Part shown: positions 1 through 8,932 of the stretch, piece by piece
How the letters are laid out: each line of letters starts with the position of its first letter
How positions within the stretch are numbered: the stretch's first letter is position 1
Source: Rikenellaceae bacterium
Lineage (GTDB): Bacteria > Bacteroidota > Bacteroidia > Bacteroidales > UBA932
DNA length: 64,000 bases
NCBI GenBank assembly: GCA_900771335.1
Contig: CAAGNP010000028.1
Location: 1 to 64,000, forward strand
Direction: 5' to 3'
Notes under the pieces: generated by a model
Told to the model about the DNA's origin: nothing
Seen by the model: only the letters and a program-made list of their open reading frames with translations
The model's database searches: none
Made by a program: the position numbers and the translations under genes

Positions 1-58
1 AGTCGGTCAGCAAGTCCACATACCTATGGGCCTTGATTGGGTTAGTTTTTTCTTTCAT
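1..58 (-). CDS. 5' end of an unidentified gene running off the left edge
   Basis: An ATG on the minus strand at 58-56 opens a frame that stays open to the window edge and reads MKEKTNPIKAHRYVDLLTD. Only 19 residues are visible, so no family can be assigned. It lies downstream of the purN stub in the same orientation, and the 60-130 stretch in front of it is very AT-rich. If the purN stub was produced by an insertion, this could be the first gene of the inserted element, but that is inference. Confidence 0.35.
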   Translation of the reverse strand, partial: MKEKTNPIKAHRYVDLLTD

Positions 59-112
59 AACAACTGTTTAAAAATTAACCCACAAAACAATAATAAAAAA
101 AATTAAAAAGTT

Positions 113-159
113 GACGAAAAAAACAAATTGGGACGAAAATCCGATATATGGGACGAAAA
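113..159. repeat. Three GACGAAAA direct repeats at 19-20 base spacing
   Basis: GACGAAAA occurs at 113-120, 132-139 and 152-159. The last two copies extend to GGGACGAAAA. The spacing is about two helical turns. The repeats lie 55-102 bases in front of the start codon at 58 and could be a regulator-binding array or a recombinase-binding end of a mobile element; the sequence does not decide. The rest of 60-216 holds nothing else I recognise. Confidence 0.5.
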
Positions 160-216
160 ATGCTATAAGACTATAATCTCTTGGTCGAAAGGGAGGGAGT
201 GTGTGCTATTTAGATG

Positions 217-333
217 TCATAGGAAAGAAATGAGGCCGACTAAATTACGCCCTATGGTTGAATCTTTGAAGTAGCTTACCAGGTTTTCAGCATTGCTGCC
301 AGAACCCGAAGCAAATACTGCTATATTGAACAT
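217..333 (-). pseudogene. purN: purN remnant: N-terminal stub of phosphoribosylglycinamide formyltransferase
   Basis: A 38-codon frame starts at 333 and begins MFNIAVFASGSGSNAENL, followed by VSYFKDS. This matches the start of PurN (GAR transformylase, third step of purine synthesis), whose N-terminus carries the phosphate-binding SGxGTN loop. PurN is usually about 190-210 residues. Here similarity fades after about residue 30 and a stop follows at 219-217. I saw no continuation of PurN in the other minus-strand frames of 60-216. An upstream TATATTTG box is intact. The most likely reading is a gene cut by insertion or deletion. A short unrelated peptide is possible but unlikely given the motif. 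Confidence 0.65.
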
Positions 334-354
334 TTTGTACCGTTTTTGTGTTTA

Positions 355-362
355 CAAATATA
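355..362 (-). promoter_or_regulatory. Bacteroidota -7 box TATATTTG before the purN stub
   Basis: CAAATATA on the plus strand is TATATTTG on the minus strand, an exact match to the Bacteroidota -7 consensus TAnnTTTG, 21 bases before the start codon of the purN stub. No clear TTG box is seen about 20 bases further upstream. Confidence 0.5.
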
Positions 363-375
363 CCAATAAACTTTG

Positions 376-2490
376 TTATAGCTCTATCCTGTATGAGAAG
401 TTAGGCATAATAGGGAATAGTGCCATCATTTGCCATTGCATAGTTTCTGCATTATAGTACAGACTGAAAGGATTGAATCTATTCAGGGTGTTGTATATGC
501 CTATATTCAGAATGTGGGTGGTTTTCTCGCGTATAAACTTGAAATTGGCCCCTATATCCCATCTGATGTAGGTGGGCATCCTGTAATTGTTGGGCCCTGT
601 GAAGTAATCAAGAGCGATCTCTTCGTTCCACCCGGGGAGATATCCAGGGTATGTAGCAGATTTTACAGTCTCCAAGTGGCCACTTTGGAGGGCGAAGGAT
701 GAACTGAGTGCAAACTTGAATTTCTTTTTATTGGAGATAAGGTAAGAAGCATTGGCATTCAGAATGTGAGGCCTGTCAAATTTGGCTCTGAAGTCTTTTC
801 CGAGATTCATATCGGGGAAATTCCTCATACTTTCAGAAAGGGTGTAGGCGATTCTATAATCGAGCCTCTCTCCCGATTTTTCATAGAGCAGCTCTATCCC
901 TTTGCCGCTACCTGTTCCTATCTTGATATCATCTTCCCAGTTGGCAGCTCCGGAAGTAAAAAAGTCTGTGGCTTCAGCAAAATAGACGAGATTTTTCATC
1001 TCTTTGTAGAAGGCTCCGATAGAGATTCTGTGCTGTTTCCCGATATTGGAGAAGAGTCCGAGATAATATTGGGTGGCCTTTTCAGGTGCGTGTTTGCTGC
1101 TTGATGGGACAATCAGGTCCAGGGACCACCCCAAAGGAATCCCTTCGAGAGTGTGATAATATTGGGTTAGATAATCGAAAGTGGCCTCCACTCCTAACCA
1201 AGGTGCGAAGCTGTAGCTGGCTACGGCACTCATCTCAGGGTTGTGTATCAGCGGCTCAAGGATATACTTCTCGTCCCCTTTGATAAAGAAATTGTACCTG
1301 CCGGCCACCATCAGCCTGTATTTGTTCTGCTGGGTGAATTCATACTCCAGAAAAACTGTTCCGAGGAAGTTGTTGGAGTATTTGTTTACATATGGGATAT
1401 CTTCCCCCTCATCCCAGGATGTCCCCTCATAAAATTTGGAAGAACCGGGATTGAACCTGCTGAATTTTCCAGTGATGCCGAACTTTATATCCATAAGGGG
1501 GGTGATTTGAAAAAGAGCCATCTCCTTTACCATGAATTCAGTGATGGGAGAGTTTATGGTGAGTTCATTGTTTATTCCATTCAGAATCTTCTTCTGATTT
1601 TGGAGACTATTGTATTTGGTGTATGAAGCGATGGACTTGAAGTACCATCTGTTATTTATGCTGTACTCAAGGTTTAGATTGCCCACCAGATTGCTCCATT
1701 TCATGTTGTCAATGGAAGAAGTGGCATTCCCGTACAGGTATCTGTCATTGCTATTGAATACTGATCCCCTAAGGGTTATTTTGGGAGAAATTTTGTATGT
1801 GAGTTTGCCGTAAAGATCGTATACGGAGGTCTGGAAATGTTCAAACATTAAAGGACTATCCTTCAGAAGTCCTTTGATGGCTTGGTATTCGAGACCGAAA
1901 GGGGATATACGCCCAGACAGGGCAAAAGAGAGTTTGTTCTTGATGATAGGGCCCGAGACGGAAGATGAAGCTATAAAGTTGTTCACAGAACCATTGGCGC
2001 GATACTTCAGGAAGTCTCCATCTATGGTATTTATCTTGATATGAGAAGCGAGCAGATTACCGGATTCACCATCAAAGCCTCCTACGTAGAAGTCCATATC
2101 CCTGACTATATCCGGAGAAAAGACTGTGGTTAGTCCCAGCAGATGGCCGTATCCATACAGAGGTACTCCATCTATGGTAATGGAGTTGTTCCCCATATTT
2201 CCTCCTCTGACATAGATAGCCGAAGAGCCCTCTCCTCCTGTAGATATCCCTGGTAGTGTTTGGATGAACTTTATTACATCCCCTTCTCCCATAGGGCTGG
2301 GTATGAGTATGGTCTCGTCGACATTGATTCTTCTTAATCCGGCCTCTTTTACTATGATTCTATGTGTTGATGTATACGCAGCATCCAGGGTGTCTGCCAC
2401 TTCTATATCCACATCCTGACCAAAACAAACGATAGGAGCCGTGATGATAAATAATATTATAATCAGCAGTTTTTTCATTTCAATACGCAT
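376..2490 (-). CDS. TonB-dependent outer-membrane receptor (DUF4249 partner)
   Basis: This 704-residue protein has a signal peptide (about residues 1-24, ending CFG before QD) and a plug domain around residues 66-155 with the typical string YVRGGNMGNNSITIDGVPLY. The rest is a long beta-barrel ending in an aromatic/hydrophobic C-terminus (SYRIEL). It would import an unknown ligand using TonB energy. Unlike many Bacteroidota receptors it has no N-terminal carboxypeptidase-like domain. It overlaps the upstream DUF4249 gene by 11 bases. The chosen ATG has GAGGTGAG five bases upstream; a second ATG four codons in (2478) would give a more standard signal peptide. The substrate is unknown. Confidence 0.85.
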   Translation of the reverse strand: MRIEMKKLLIIILFIITAPIVCFGQDVDIEVADTLDAAYTSTHRIIVKEAGLRRINVDETILIPSPMGEGDVIKFIQTLPGISTGGEGSSAIYVRGGNMGNNSITIDGVPLYGYGHLLGLTTVFSPDIVRDMDFYVGGFDGESGNLLASHIKINTIDGDFLKYRANGSVNNFIASSSVSGPIIKNKLSFALSGRISPFGLEYQAIKGLLKDSPLMFEHFQTSVYDLYGKLTYKISPKITLRGSVFNSNDRYLYGNATSSIDNMKWSNLVGNLNLEYSINNRWYFKSIASYTKYNSLQNQKKILNGINNELTINSPITEFMVKEMALFQITPLMDIKFGITGKFSRFNPGSSKFYEGTSWDEGEDIPYVNKYSNNFLGTVFLEYEFTQQNKYRLMVAGRYNFFIKGDEKYILEPLIHNPEMSAVASYSFAPWLGVEATFDYLTQYYHTLEGIPLGWSLDLIVPSSSKHAPEKATQYYLGLFSNIGKQHRISIGAFYKEMKNLVYFAEATDFFTSGAANWEDDIKIGTGSGKGIELLYEKSGERLDYRIAYTLSESMRNFPDMNLGKDFRAKFDRPHILNANASYLISNKKKFKFALSSSFALQSGHLETVKSATYPGYLPGWNEEIALDYFTGPNNYRMPTYIRWDIGANFKFIREKTTHILNIGIYNTLNRFNPFSLYYNAETMQWQMMALFPIMPNFSYRIEL

Positions 2491-4081
2491 TTTTTCTCAC
2501 CTCATAGCAAGCACCAAAAATTCCCGCACCCCCTTCAATGTTTGTGTACAGGTTCTTATTGTTGAAGACGTCTGTATAGTCAGTAAGAGGTGGCTTTGTA
2601 GCCTCTTTATATGTCTCTTTCAGATATCTGTCGTATTCAGGAGATACGAAAAGAAAACATAAATAGCCCTGATATGGGAGGTATTGTTCATCTATTCCCA
2701 TAAAAGGTTCATAAGTAAATTTTCCCTCCTGCATTCGTGCCGGATTAGCATCCATGCTGAGAAAATATTTGGAGTTTTGACTATAATAATGAGTAGTATT
2801 ACCATTACCGCCATATAGGACATCTGAGCTGTCAGGCAGCATTTTGAAGCAATTGTACATATATGGGGTTCTGAAGTTGCCATCCACTATGAATAATGAA
2901 GAGAAAAGATGACTGTATTCATTGTCAAAATATGATTCTTTAGGGAATATTGGAGTCTCGTCGTATTCTTTGTAGGTATAGATACTATCATTATAAAAGT
3001 CATAATATTTTTTTCTGAACTTTATGCTGGGGTCATCTATAATGGACTTGATGTGGTCAAGGTAGCCGTTGTTGTAACCGGCTAGATTTTCTACTCTCAG
3101 GTATCTATCGTGCACCAAAGTCTCGAGGTGATTATATGTGCCGAATTCTTTGGTAAGTGTGGTGTCATAGTGATTTACTTGGCCGAGTATGTTTTTGAAT
3201 TTTGTGGAAGTAGTATTGAAATTGTCACAAAGTTTGTGATCAGTTACTATCCTCGATGCGACTTCCCATCTTCCCCCGTCGCTTGATTCCATATAGTCCA
3301 TTCCATATATCCATACGGTGTAGTTGTCATTAGGGGAGATATTATAGTATATTGGATTAAATATTCTATGGGTTCTCAAATCAAGATGATATTTTTTTTT
3401 CGTGAAAAGCTTGGTGAAATATATACGGTCTATGTTGGGGTATATGTGGTTATCTGGTAGTACCCCTTCTCTGTAATACTTGTACCACTCCTTTTTGCCG
3501 CTTCCGCCAAATCTTTTATCAACATCACATAGGAAATAATCGAATTCATCTCCAAATGTTTTAATCCAAGGGGCTCCGTATATGTCAACCCAATATCGAC
3601 TTTCTTCACTAAAGTACTTAAGCTTTTCTCCGTCGGTCATATCAATTGCATATCCAATGTCAGGATTGCTGTCTATGACGAAATTAAAAAACATTAGCTC
3701 CTCAAAGCTGCGTATAGGATACACATTGTGTGGCAATGGAAATGTCGTAAAAGCACTGATAATTTCATTTGATTCTTTATTTGTATATAATAAATGGTAC
3801 TCTTCTCCGAATTGTGGAGTGTGTTTCAACTCCCAAATGCCATCTCCATAATTTTCAAAAAACAATGTGTCTTCATTTACAATCAAGCAGGCTATCCCAT
3901 CATTTATAGGGGTATATTCCGACCCTGTAATATCTTTCATATGGCGCAAATCAAGCCTCTGAACACTGTCTTTTGTGAGGACACAGTAAGTAGCAATTTT
4001 GATATCGTCATCTGGGTCCAGAATGACATTCTGGATACAAGATGAGAATATCAATAAAAATATCAACAGGAAATGCTTCAT
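2480..4081 (-). CDS. DUF4249 family lipoprotein
   Basis: This 533-residue protein has a short lipoprotein signal (MKHFLLIFLLIFSSC, lipid-acceptor Cys15). It has the DUF4249 layout: an N-terminal domain of beta-type sequence that reads like an extracellular adhesion module, then a longer variable part. DUF4249 proteins are typically encoded next to a TonB receptor and are presumed surface partners of it, in the way SusD serves SusC. Here the receptor follows with an 11-base overlap, which supports joint function. The C13-like gene sits 21 bases upstream. The ligand is unknown. Confidence 0.75.
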   Translation of the reverse strand: MKHFLLIFLLIFSSCIQNVILDPDDDIKIATYCVLTKDSVQRLDLRHMKDITGSEYTPINDGIACLIVNEDTLFFENYGDGIWELKHTPQFGEEYHLLYTNKESNEIISAFTTFPLPHNVYPIRSFEELMFFNFVIDSNPDIGYAIDMTDGEKLKYFSEESRYWVDIYGAPWIKTFGDEFDYFLCDVDKRFGGSGKKEWYKYYREGVLPDNHIYPNIDRIYFTKLFTKKKYHLDLRTHRIFNPIYYNISPNDNYTVWIYGMDYMESSDGGRWEVASRIVTDHKLCDNFNTTSTKFKNILGQVNHYDTTLTKEFGTYNHLETLVHDRYLRVENLAGYNNGYLDHIKSIIDDPSIKFRKKYYDFYNDSIYTYKEYDETPIFPKESYFDNEYSHLFSSLFIVDGNFRTPYMYNCFKMLPDSSDVLYGGNGNTTHYYSQNSKYFLSMDANPARMQEGKFTYEPFMGIDEQYLPYQGYLCFLFVSPEYDRYLKETYKEATKPPLTDYTDVFNNKNLYTNIEGGAGIFGACYEVRKNAY

Positions 4082-4102
4082 TATTTTAAGTGTTGTCCAT
4101 TT

Positions 4103-5932
4103 CTAAAATGAGAAAGTTTTAAATAAGGACATATTTTTGCCCGTTGGAGTTTGGAATGCAACATTAATAACAACCTCAGAATATGTCTCTGGGTTATTAT
4201 TGCCCGAAAATTCCGTGTATCGATAACCTTGATAATGGCATTCCCATTCTGGGATACTACATGTCCAAACAAAATTACTGCAGTCATTGAATTCTGATGG
4301 TATATCAAAAGTTCCCCAATTATAGGATAAATCTCCCGTGATATAATTGGTACCATCGTTGTCATAGGAATTCCAGAATGTTATACCATGAAATGTGTAT
4401 GGAATGCTTTGAGCTCTGAAATGTGATGAATCACAGTCTTGATATGACGTGGTTACTGTTGCTTTTACCCATTGATTAAATGTAGTGGTGGTATATGTGT
4501 TTGAGATAGTTAGTGATGTGTTAGAAGCTGAGTGTTGGGTCAGACCAGAAGAAGTCTGCCATTGTACTGTTTGAAAAGGAGTCAAGTTAGTGATGGAAAA
4601 TATAGAATACTCTCCAGCGTTATGATGCTGCTCTCCGTTTATGTCGTTTATTGGAAAGCCGGTAATCCAAGTCCCAAACAAACCATCTTCATAAAGGTGT
4701 TGTTTATTGACATAACTACCAGTAAATGGTTCACTAATATTTTTTGCTATTTCGCAATAGGATATTATGCCATTATCATTTATGTCTGAATCTATATTTA
4801 TACTATTTGTTGGCTCTGGTGTTTGACCATAAGCAGCGCTTAACCATAGATATATTTTTTCTGAATACTGGTTCCCTTCTCTTGATACTGATGCCTCAGA
4901 GTAGCCATTCGCAAGAAAATAGGATTTAAAATTCGCATAGTTTAAATTATTGAGAACACCTCCGTATCCTTGTCCCATTACTACGTGTAAGTTTGCTTTA
5001 GAATTTAAGTTATGTAATAACGTTTTTAATTCTCTTTGAGAAATGGAAGTATTGTTCCATAGGTGTAATAGTGTATCATTTGTTCCATAACCAGTGATGA
5101 ATAATAAAACGTGATCATTGTTGCTTATTGAGTTTCTCAATGTAGTTAAAACAGATGTTAGATTCTGAGCTGTTGCAGCATAATCAATATCAGAGTCGCC
5201 GTCACTATCCAAATCTAATGGAGATGAATCGTAACCGGTGAGGATATACCTGTCGTTTGCACTACTAGTTCCATCTGAGATAAGCGTGTAAATTTGATTG
5301 TCGGAGTATCCGTATTTATTTATCAACATTCGATATGCACCTGCACAATCGTTCCAAAACCGCAAGTAATTATACTGAGGGGAGTGGGTGGCATTAACAA
5401 TAATAGCCCATTTATTGTTGCTTGAGCTGCTGGGTGTTGGGGTATTTATGCTGTTTGCTTGCATAAATGTGTTGTCAGATGTGCTTGTAACCGAAACGCC
5501 GTGGGTTCTTAATTCATCGTATAAAGTATCCAGATTAGATGGCCAACCATTTTCTTGAAAAATTTCTATAGAAGATGTGTAGGCATTTATAATGCAGTAA
5601 TTATGTGTGTTGCTATGAATTTTATTGTAAATGATAACCCATGCAGGATAGTTGTACGAATGGTTTAGGTAAATTCGAAAATTAGAAGCGATAGTGTCTT
5701 TTGATGCAAATATGCGTGTGCCCTCACTGTTTAATCCCACTTTAGTGTGGTTATAAACCACTTGTAGAGCGCTGTCTCTAGAAATAATACTGCCTTTAGT
5801 TACTATAGAGTTGATTTGATTTCCATTAGAATCGTCAGATGGAAGTGGTAACGGCTCTTTATTGCAAGAAGAAAAGAGAGAAATAGCCATAAAGGCAAAT
5901 GTGATTATGGGAGTAATTAAATTGGTTTTCAT
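4103..5932 (-). CDS. Lipoprotein with a degenerate C13 (legumain/caspase-like) peptidase domain
   Basis: This 609-residue protein has a lipoprotein signal with acceptor Cys23 (SLFSSC). Residues 45-130 resemble a propeptide/PepSY-like region (YPAWVIIYNK). A C13-type domain spans about residues 174-400: NKWAIIVNA, then YAATAQNL, DHVLLFITGYGT and LHVVMGQGYGG. In active bacterial C13 proteins the last two read TDHG and MEQCxSGG. Here the catalytic His is Tyr282 and the catalytic Cys is Gly322, so I infer no proteolysis. Residues 440-609 look like Ig/PKD-type beta modules. It is the first gene of the operon with the DUF4249 lipoprotein and TonB receptor. Its DNA is visibly AT-rich: one sampled 60-base line (4801-4860) has 21 G+C, against 31 in a gcvP line (7201-7260). 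Confidence 0.7.
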   Translation of the reverse strand: MKTNLITPIITFAFMAISLFSSCNKEPLPLPSDDSNGNQINSIVTKGSIISRDSALQVVYNHTKVGLNSEGTRIFASKDTIASNFRIYLNHSYNYPAWVIIYNKIHSNTHNYCIINAYTSSIEIFQENGWPSNLDTLYDELRTHGVSVTSTSDNTFMQANSINTPTPSSSSNNKWAIIVNATHSPQYNYLRFWNDCAGAYRMLINKYGYSDNQIYTLISDGTSSANDRYILTGYDSSPLDLDSDGDSDIDYAATAQNLTSVLTTLRNSISNNDHVLLFITGYGTNDTLLHLWNNTSISQRELKTLLHNLNSKANLHVVMGQGYGGVLNNLNYANFKSYFLANGYSEASVSREGNQYSEKIYLWLSAAYGQTPEPTNSINIDSDINDNGIISYCEIAKNISEPFTGSYVNKQHLYEDGLFGTWITGFPINDINGEQHHNAGEYSIFSITNLTPFQTVQWQTSSGLTQHSASNTSLTISNTYTTTTFNQWVKATVTTSYQDCDSSHFRAQSIPYTFHGITFWNSYDNDGTNYITGDLSYNWGTFDIPSEFNDCSNFVWTCSIPEWECHYQGYRYTEFSGNNNPETYSEVVINVAFQTPTGKNMSLFKTFSF

Positions 5933-5998
5933 AATATTTGTCTTCTATTGGTTATTTTGCAAGTTAATAATTTTTTTTGAAAAAAGATGTTTGGGGTG

Positions 5999-6033
5999 AA
6001 AAAAAAGATACCGCGGCTATGTCGCGGTATCTT
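5999..6033 (-). terminator. Intrinsic terminator of gcvP
   Basis: A perfect 11-base-pair stem (6005-6015 with 6023-6033, core GATACCGCG/CGCGGTATC) has a 7-base loop and is followed on the minus strand by eight T (5999-6006 read in reverse, partly in the stem base). It lies just past the gcvP stop codon, so it ends gcvP transcription and separates it from the C13/DUF4249/TonB operon. Confidence 0.85.
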
Positions 6034-6056
6034 ATGTGGTAGTTTATGTTGTGCTG

Positions 6057-8879
6057 TTAGTCAACGCAAGGTTTGAGGTTACGGTCACCCCAGCCGTTGT
6101 CCACGCGGGTTACGTAAGGCCAGAATTTGTTCTCTCTGATCCACTCTGCAGGGAATGCAGCTTGTTCACGTGGATAAGAGTGGTTCCATTCGTTACCGCA
6201 AACCTCATCAGCTGTGTGAGGAGACATCTTAAGAGGATTGTCCACTTTGTCAAGTTTGCCTGCTTTGATATCTTCGCACTCCTGTTTGATGGTCTTCATC
6301 ATCTCGATAAAGCGCTCAAGCTCAGATAGAGGTTCACTCTCAGTAGGCTCTACCATAAGTGTCTCGTGTACAGGGAATGATAGGGTAGGTGCGTGGAAAC
6401 CGAAGTCCATCATACGTTTTGCGATGTCGGTAGCATCTACACCGAACTCCTCTTTGAATTTCTGTACATCGATGATACACTCGTGAGCTACACGTCCGGT
6501 AGCACCTGTGTAAAGTACTGAATATTCAGGGGCAAGTCTTGTGGCGATGTAGTTTGCGTTAAGGATAGCCATCTCAGAAGCTTTTCTAAGACCCTCTGCA
6601 CCAAGCATCTTGATGTATGCGTGGGTGATAGGTAGAAGAAGTGGACTGCCGTAAGGAGCTGCAGATACAGCCTCTACACCTGCACCACCACACTCTGGAA
6701 CTACAGGGTGACCAGGAAGATATGGGGTAAGTGCTTCAGTACAGCAGATAGGGCCAACACCAGGACCACCACCACCGTGAGGCATAGCGAATGTTTTGTG
6801 CAGGTTCAAGTGGCAAACGTCAGCACCGATAAAGCCAGGGTTGGTGATACCTACCTGTGCGTTCATGTTTGCGCCGTCCATATATACAAGACCACCATTT
6901 TCGTGGATGATGTTGCAGATCTCTCTGATTTGTACCTCGAATACACCGTGAGTAGAAGGGTAGGTGATCATAAGACCGGCCAATACGTCTTTGTTCTCAA
7001 CAGCTTTAGTACGAAGTTCCTCTACATTGATGTTACCGTTCTCATCACAACCCACCAATACGATATTGAAGCCGGCCATTGCAGCACTTGCAGGGTTGGT
7101 ACCGTGTGCTGAAGTTGGGATAATGATTACATTTCTGTTTTGTTGGCCGTTGGCGTGAAGATATCCGCGGATGGTCATAAGACCTGCATATTCACCTGCT
7201 GCACCTGAGTTAGGCTGAAGTGAACAGCCATGGAAACCGGTGATAACTGCCAAGTCGTGTTCAAGTTCTTTGATGATTTGAAGAGAACCCTCCACTTGGT
7301 CTGCAGGGGCATAAGGGTGTACTCCGCCAAGTTCGCTCCAGGTGACAGGCATCATCTCTGCAGCGGCATTAAGTTTCATAGTACATGATCCAAGAGGAAT
7401 CATAGAGTGGGTAAGTGAGATATCTCTTCTCTCAAGTTTCTTGATGTAACGCATCATCTCTGTCTCAGAGTGGTATGTGTTGAACAAAGCTTGAGTTAGG
7501 ATAGGGGTCTCTCTCTTCATTAGCTCAGGAAGCTCAAGTTGGCAACCGCATTGTACCTCTACTCCGAAGATACCGCAGATAGCTCTTGCCTCTTCGCAGT
7601 TAGAAAGTTCGTCGAATGAGATTTGAACAGATTTTTCGCAAGGGTAGTAGAAGTTGTAACCTGCAGCAAGAGCTTTCTCCTGGATAGCTTTAGCGTCCAC
7701 ATCTACCACTTGGATAGTGTCGAAATAGTTCTCGGTAGCAAGTTTGTAACCACCTTTCTGTAGTTTTTGAGCCACTACGTGAGCATATTTATAACCGTTA
7801 AGGGCGATCTCCTGAAGACCTTTAGGTCCATGGTAAGCAGCATACATACCGCTCATCACAGCCATAAGTGCAGTAGCTGTACAGATGTTTGATGTAGCTT
7901 TCTCTCTCTTGATGTGTTGTTCACGGGTCTGGAGAGCAAGACGTACAGCTGAATTGCCAAGGCGGTCAACTGAGATACCGATGATACGGCCAGGAAGATT
8001 TCTTTTGTATTTGTCATTGGTAGCCATCCAACCTGCAGTAGGGCCACCGAATCCCATAGGGAGACCGAATCTTTGTGCTGTACCTACAGCGATATCAGCA
8101 CCCCATGCTGCTGGTTCTTTAAGAACAGCAAGTGCCAGCAAATCGCAGTATGCAGATACAAGGATACCTGCCTCGTGAGCTTTGGCTGCGAATTCGCTGT
8201 AATCACAAAGTTCACCGTTGCAAGCAGGGTATTGGACAAATGCGCCGTAGCACATAGCGTCGAAACCATTTGCAAGAACCTCTTTCCAGTCACCGATAAC
8301 CAACTCGATACCTAGAGCTGCTGAACGTGTTTTAAGTACTGAAAGGACTTGAGGGAAGATGTTGCTGTCTACGAAATATTTGTTTTTACCAGCTTTTACA
8401 GCATCTCTTGAGCGAAGCTCGTATGACATTCTCATCGCCTCAGCTGCTGCAGTAGCGTCGTCAAGCATAGAGCAGTTTGAGATGTTGAAACCTGTCAAAG
8501 AAGAGATCATTGTCTGGTAGTTGATAAGTGCCTCCAAACGACCTTGTGATATCTCAGCCTGGTATGGTGTGTAAGATGTATACCAGCTTGGGTTTTCCAG
8601 AATGTTTCTGGTGATGACAGCAGGTGAAGCTGTGCCGTAGAAACCAAGACCGATCATAGAACGGTAAAGTTTGTTCTTGGATGCGATTTTTTGCAGACGG
8701 TCTAGGTATTGGTGCTCGGTCATCGCAGGGTCCAGATTAAGTGGTTCTGGGAGGACGATATCCGAAGGTACTGTCTGACTGATGAGTTCTTCTACACTCT
8801 GAACTCCGATAGCCTCAAGCATCTGTTTTACTTCGTGTGCTTTTGGGCCATTGTGTCTGTCTGAAAAGTTGAAAGGCAT
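6057..8879 (-). CDS. gcvP: Glycine dehydrogenase (decarboxylating), P-protein of the glycine cleavage system
   Basis: This is a 940-residue, single-chain P-protein with both homologous halves fused, as in E. coli. It decarboxylates glycine on pyridoxal phosphate and passes the aminomethyl group to the lipoyl H-protein. The PLP lysine is Lys695 in NLHKTFAMPHGGGGPG; the start MPFNFSDRHNGPK is typical of the family. The other system genes (gcvT, gcvH) are not in the window. It is monocistronic, with its own TAnnTTTG box 32 bases before the start and a strong terminator after it. Confidence 0.97.
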   Translation of the reverse strand: MPFNFSDRHNGPKAHEVKQMLEAIGVQSVEELISQTVPSDIVLPEPLNLDPAMTEHQYLDRLQKIASKNKLYRSMIGLGFYGTASPAVITRNILENPSWYTSYTPYQAEISQGRLEALINYQTMISSLTGFNISNCSMLDDATAAAEAMRMSYELRSRDAVKAGKNKYFVDSNIFPQVLSVLKTRSAALGIELVIGDWKEVLANGFDAMCYGAFVQYPACNGELCDYSEFAAKAHEAGILVSAYCDLLALAVLKEPAAWGADIAVGTAQRFGLPMGFGGPTAGWMATNDKYKRNLPGRIIGISVDRLGNSAVRLALQTREQHIKREKATSNICTATALMAVMSGMYAAYHGPKGLQEIALNGYKYAHVVAQKLQKGGYKLATENYFDTIQVVDVDAKAIQEKALAAGYNFYYPCEKSVQISFDELSNCEEARAICGIFGVEVQCGCQLELPELMKRETPILTQALFNTYHSETEMMRYIKKLERRDISLTHSMIPLGSCTMKLNAAAEMMPVTWSELGGVHPYAPADQVEGSLQIIKELEHDLAVITGFHGCSLQPNSGAAGEYAGLMTIRGYLHANGQQNRNVIIIPTSAHGTNPASAAMAGFNIVLVGCDENGNINVEELRTKAVENKDVLAGLMITYPSTHGVFEVQIREICNIIHENGGLVYMDGANMNAQVGITNPGFIGADVCHLNLHKTFAMPHGGGGPGVGPICCTEALTPYLPGHPVVPECGGAGVEAVSAAPYGSPLLLPITHAYIKMLGAEGLRKASEMAILNANYIATRLAPEYSVLYTGATGRVAHECIIDVQKFKEEFGVDATDIAKRMMDFGFHAPTLSFPVHETLMVEPTESEPLSELERFIEMMKTIKQECEDIKAGKLDKVDNPLKMSPHTADEVCGNEWNHSYPREQAAFPAEWIRENKFWPYVTRVDNGWGDRNLKPCVD

Positions 8880-8910
8880 ATATGTATAAATTAAAAAATT
8901 GTCAATTCTA

Positions 8911-8918
8911 CAAAGTTA
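8911..8918 (-). promoter_or_regulatory. -7 box TAACTTTG for gcvP
   Basis: Plus-strand CAAAGTTA is TAACTTTG on the minus strand, an exact TAnnTTTG match. It is 32 bases before the gcvP start codon in the 53-base gap after rodA. No upstream TTG box is evident. The leader would be about 25 bases, too short for a glycine riboswitch. Confidence 0.5.
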
Positions 8919-8932
8919 TAAAAAAGTTCCGA

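Noticed and set aside
113..159. CRISPR array
   Set aside because: Repeats are 8-10 bases with spacers of about 11-12 bases, and there are only three; no cas genes are nearby.
8880..8932. Glycine riboswitch before gcvP
   Set aside because: The gap is only 53 bases and the -7 box leaves about 25 bases of leader, far too short for that riboswitch.
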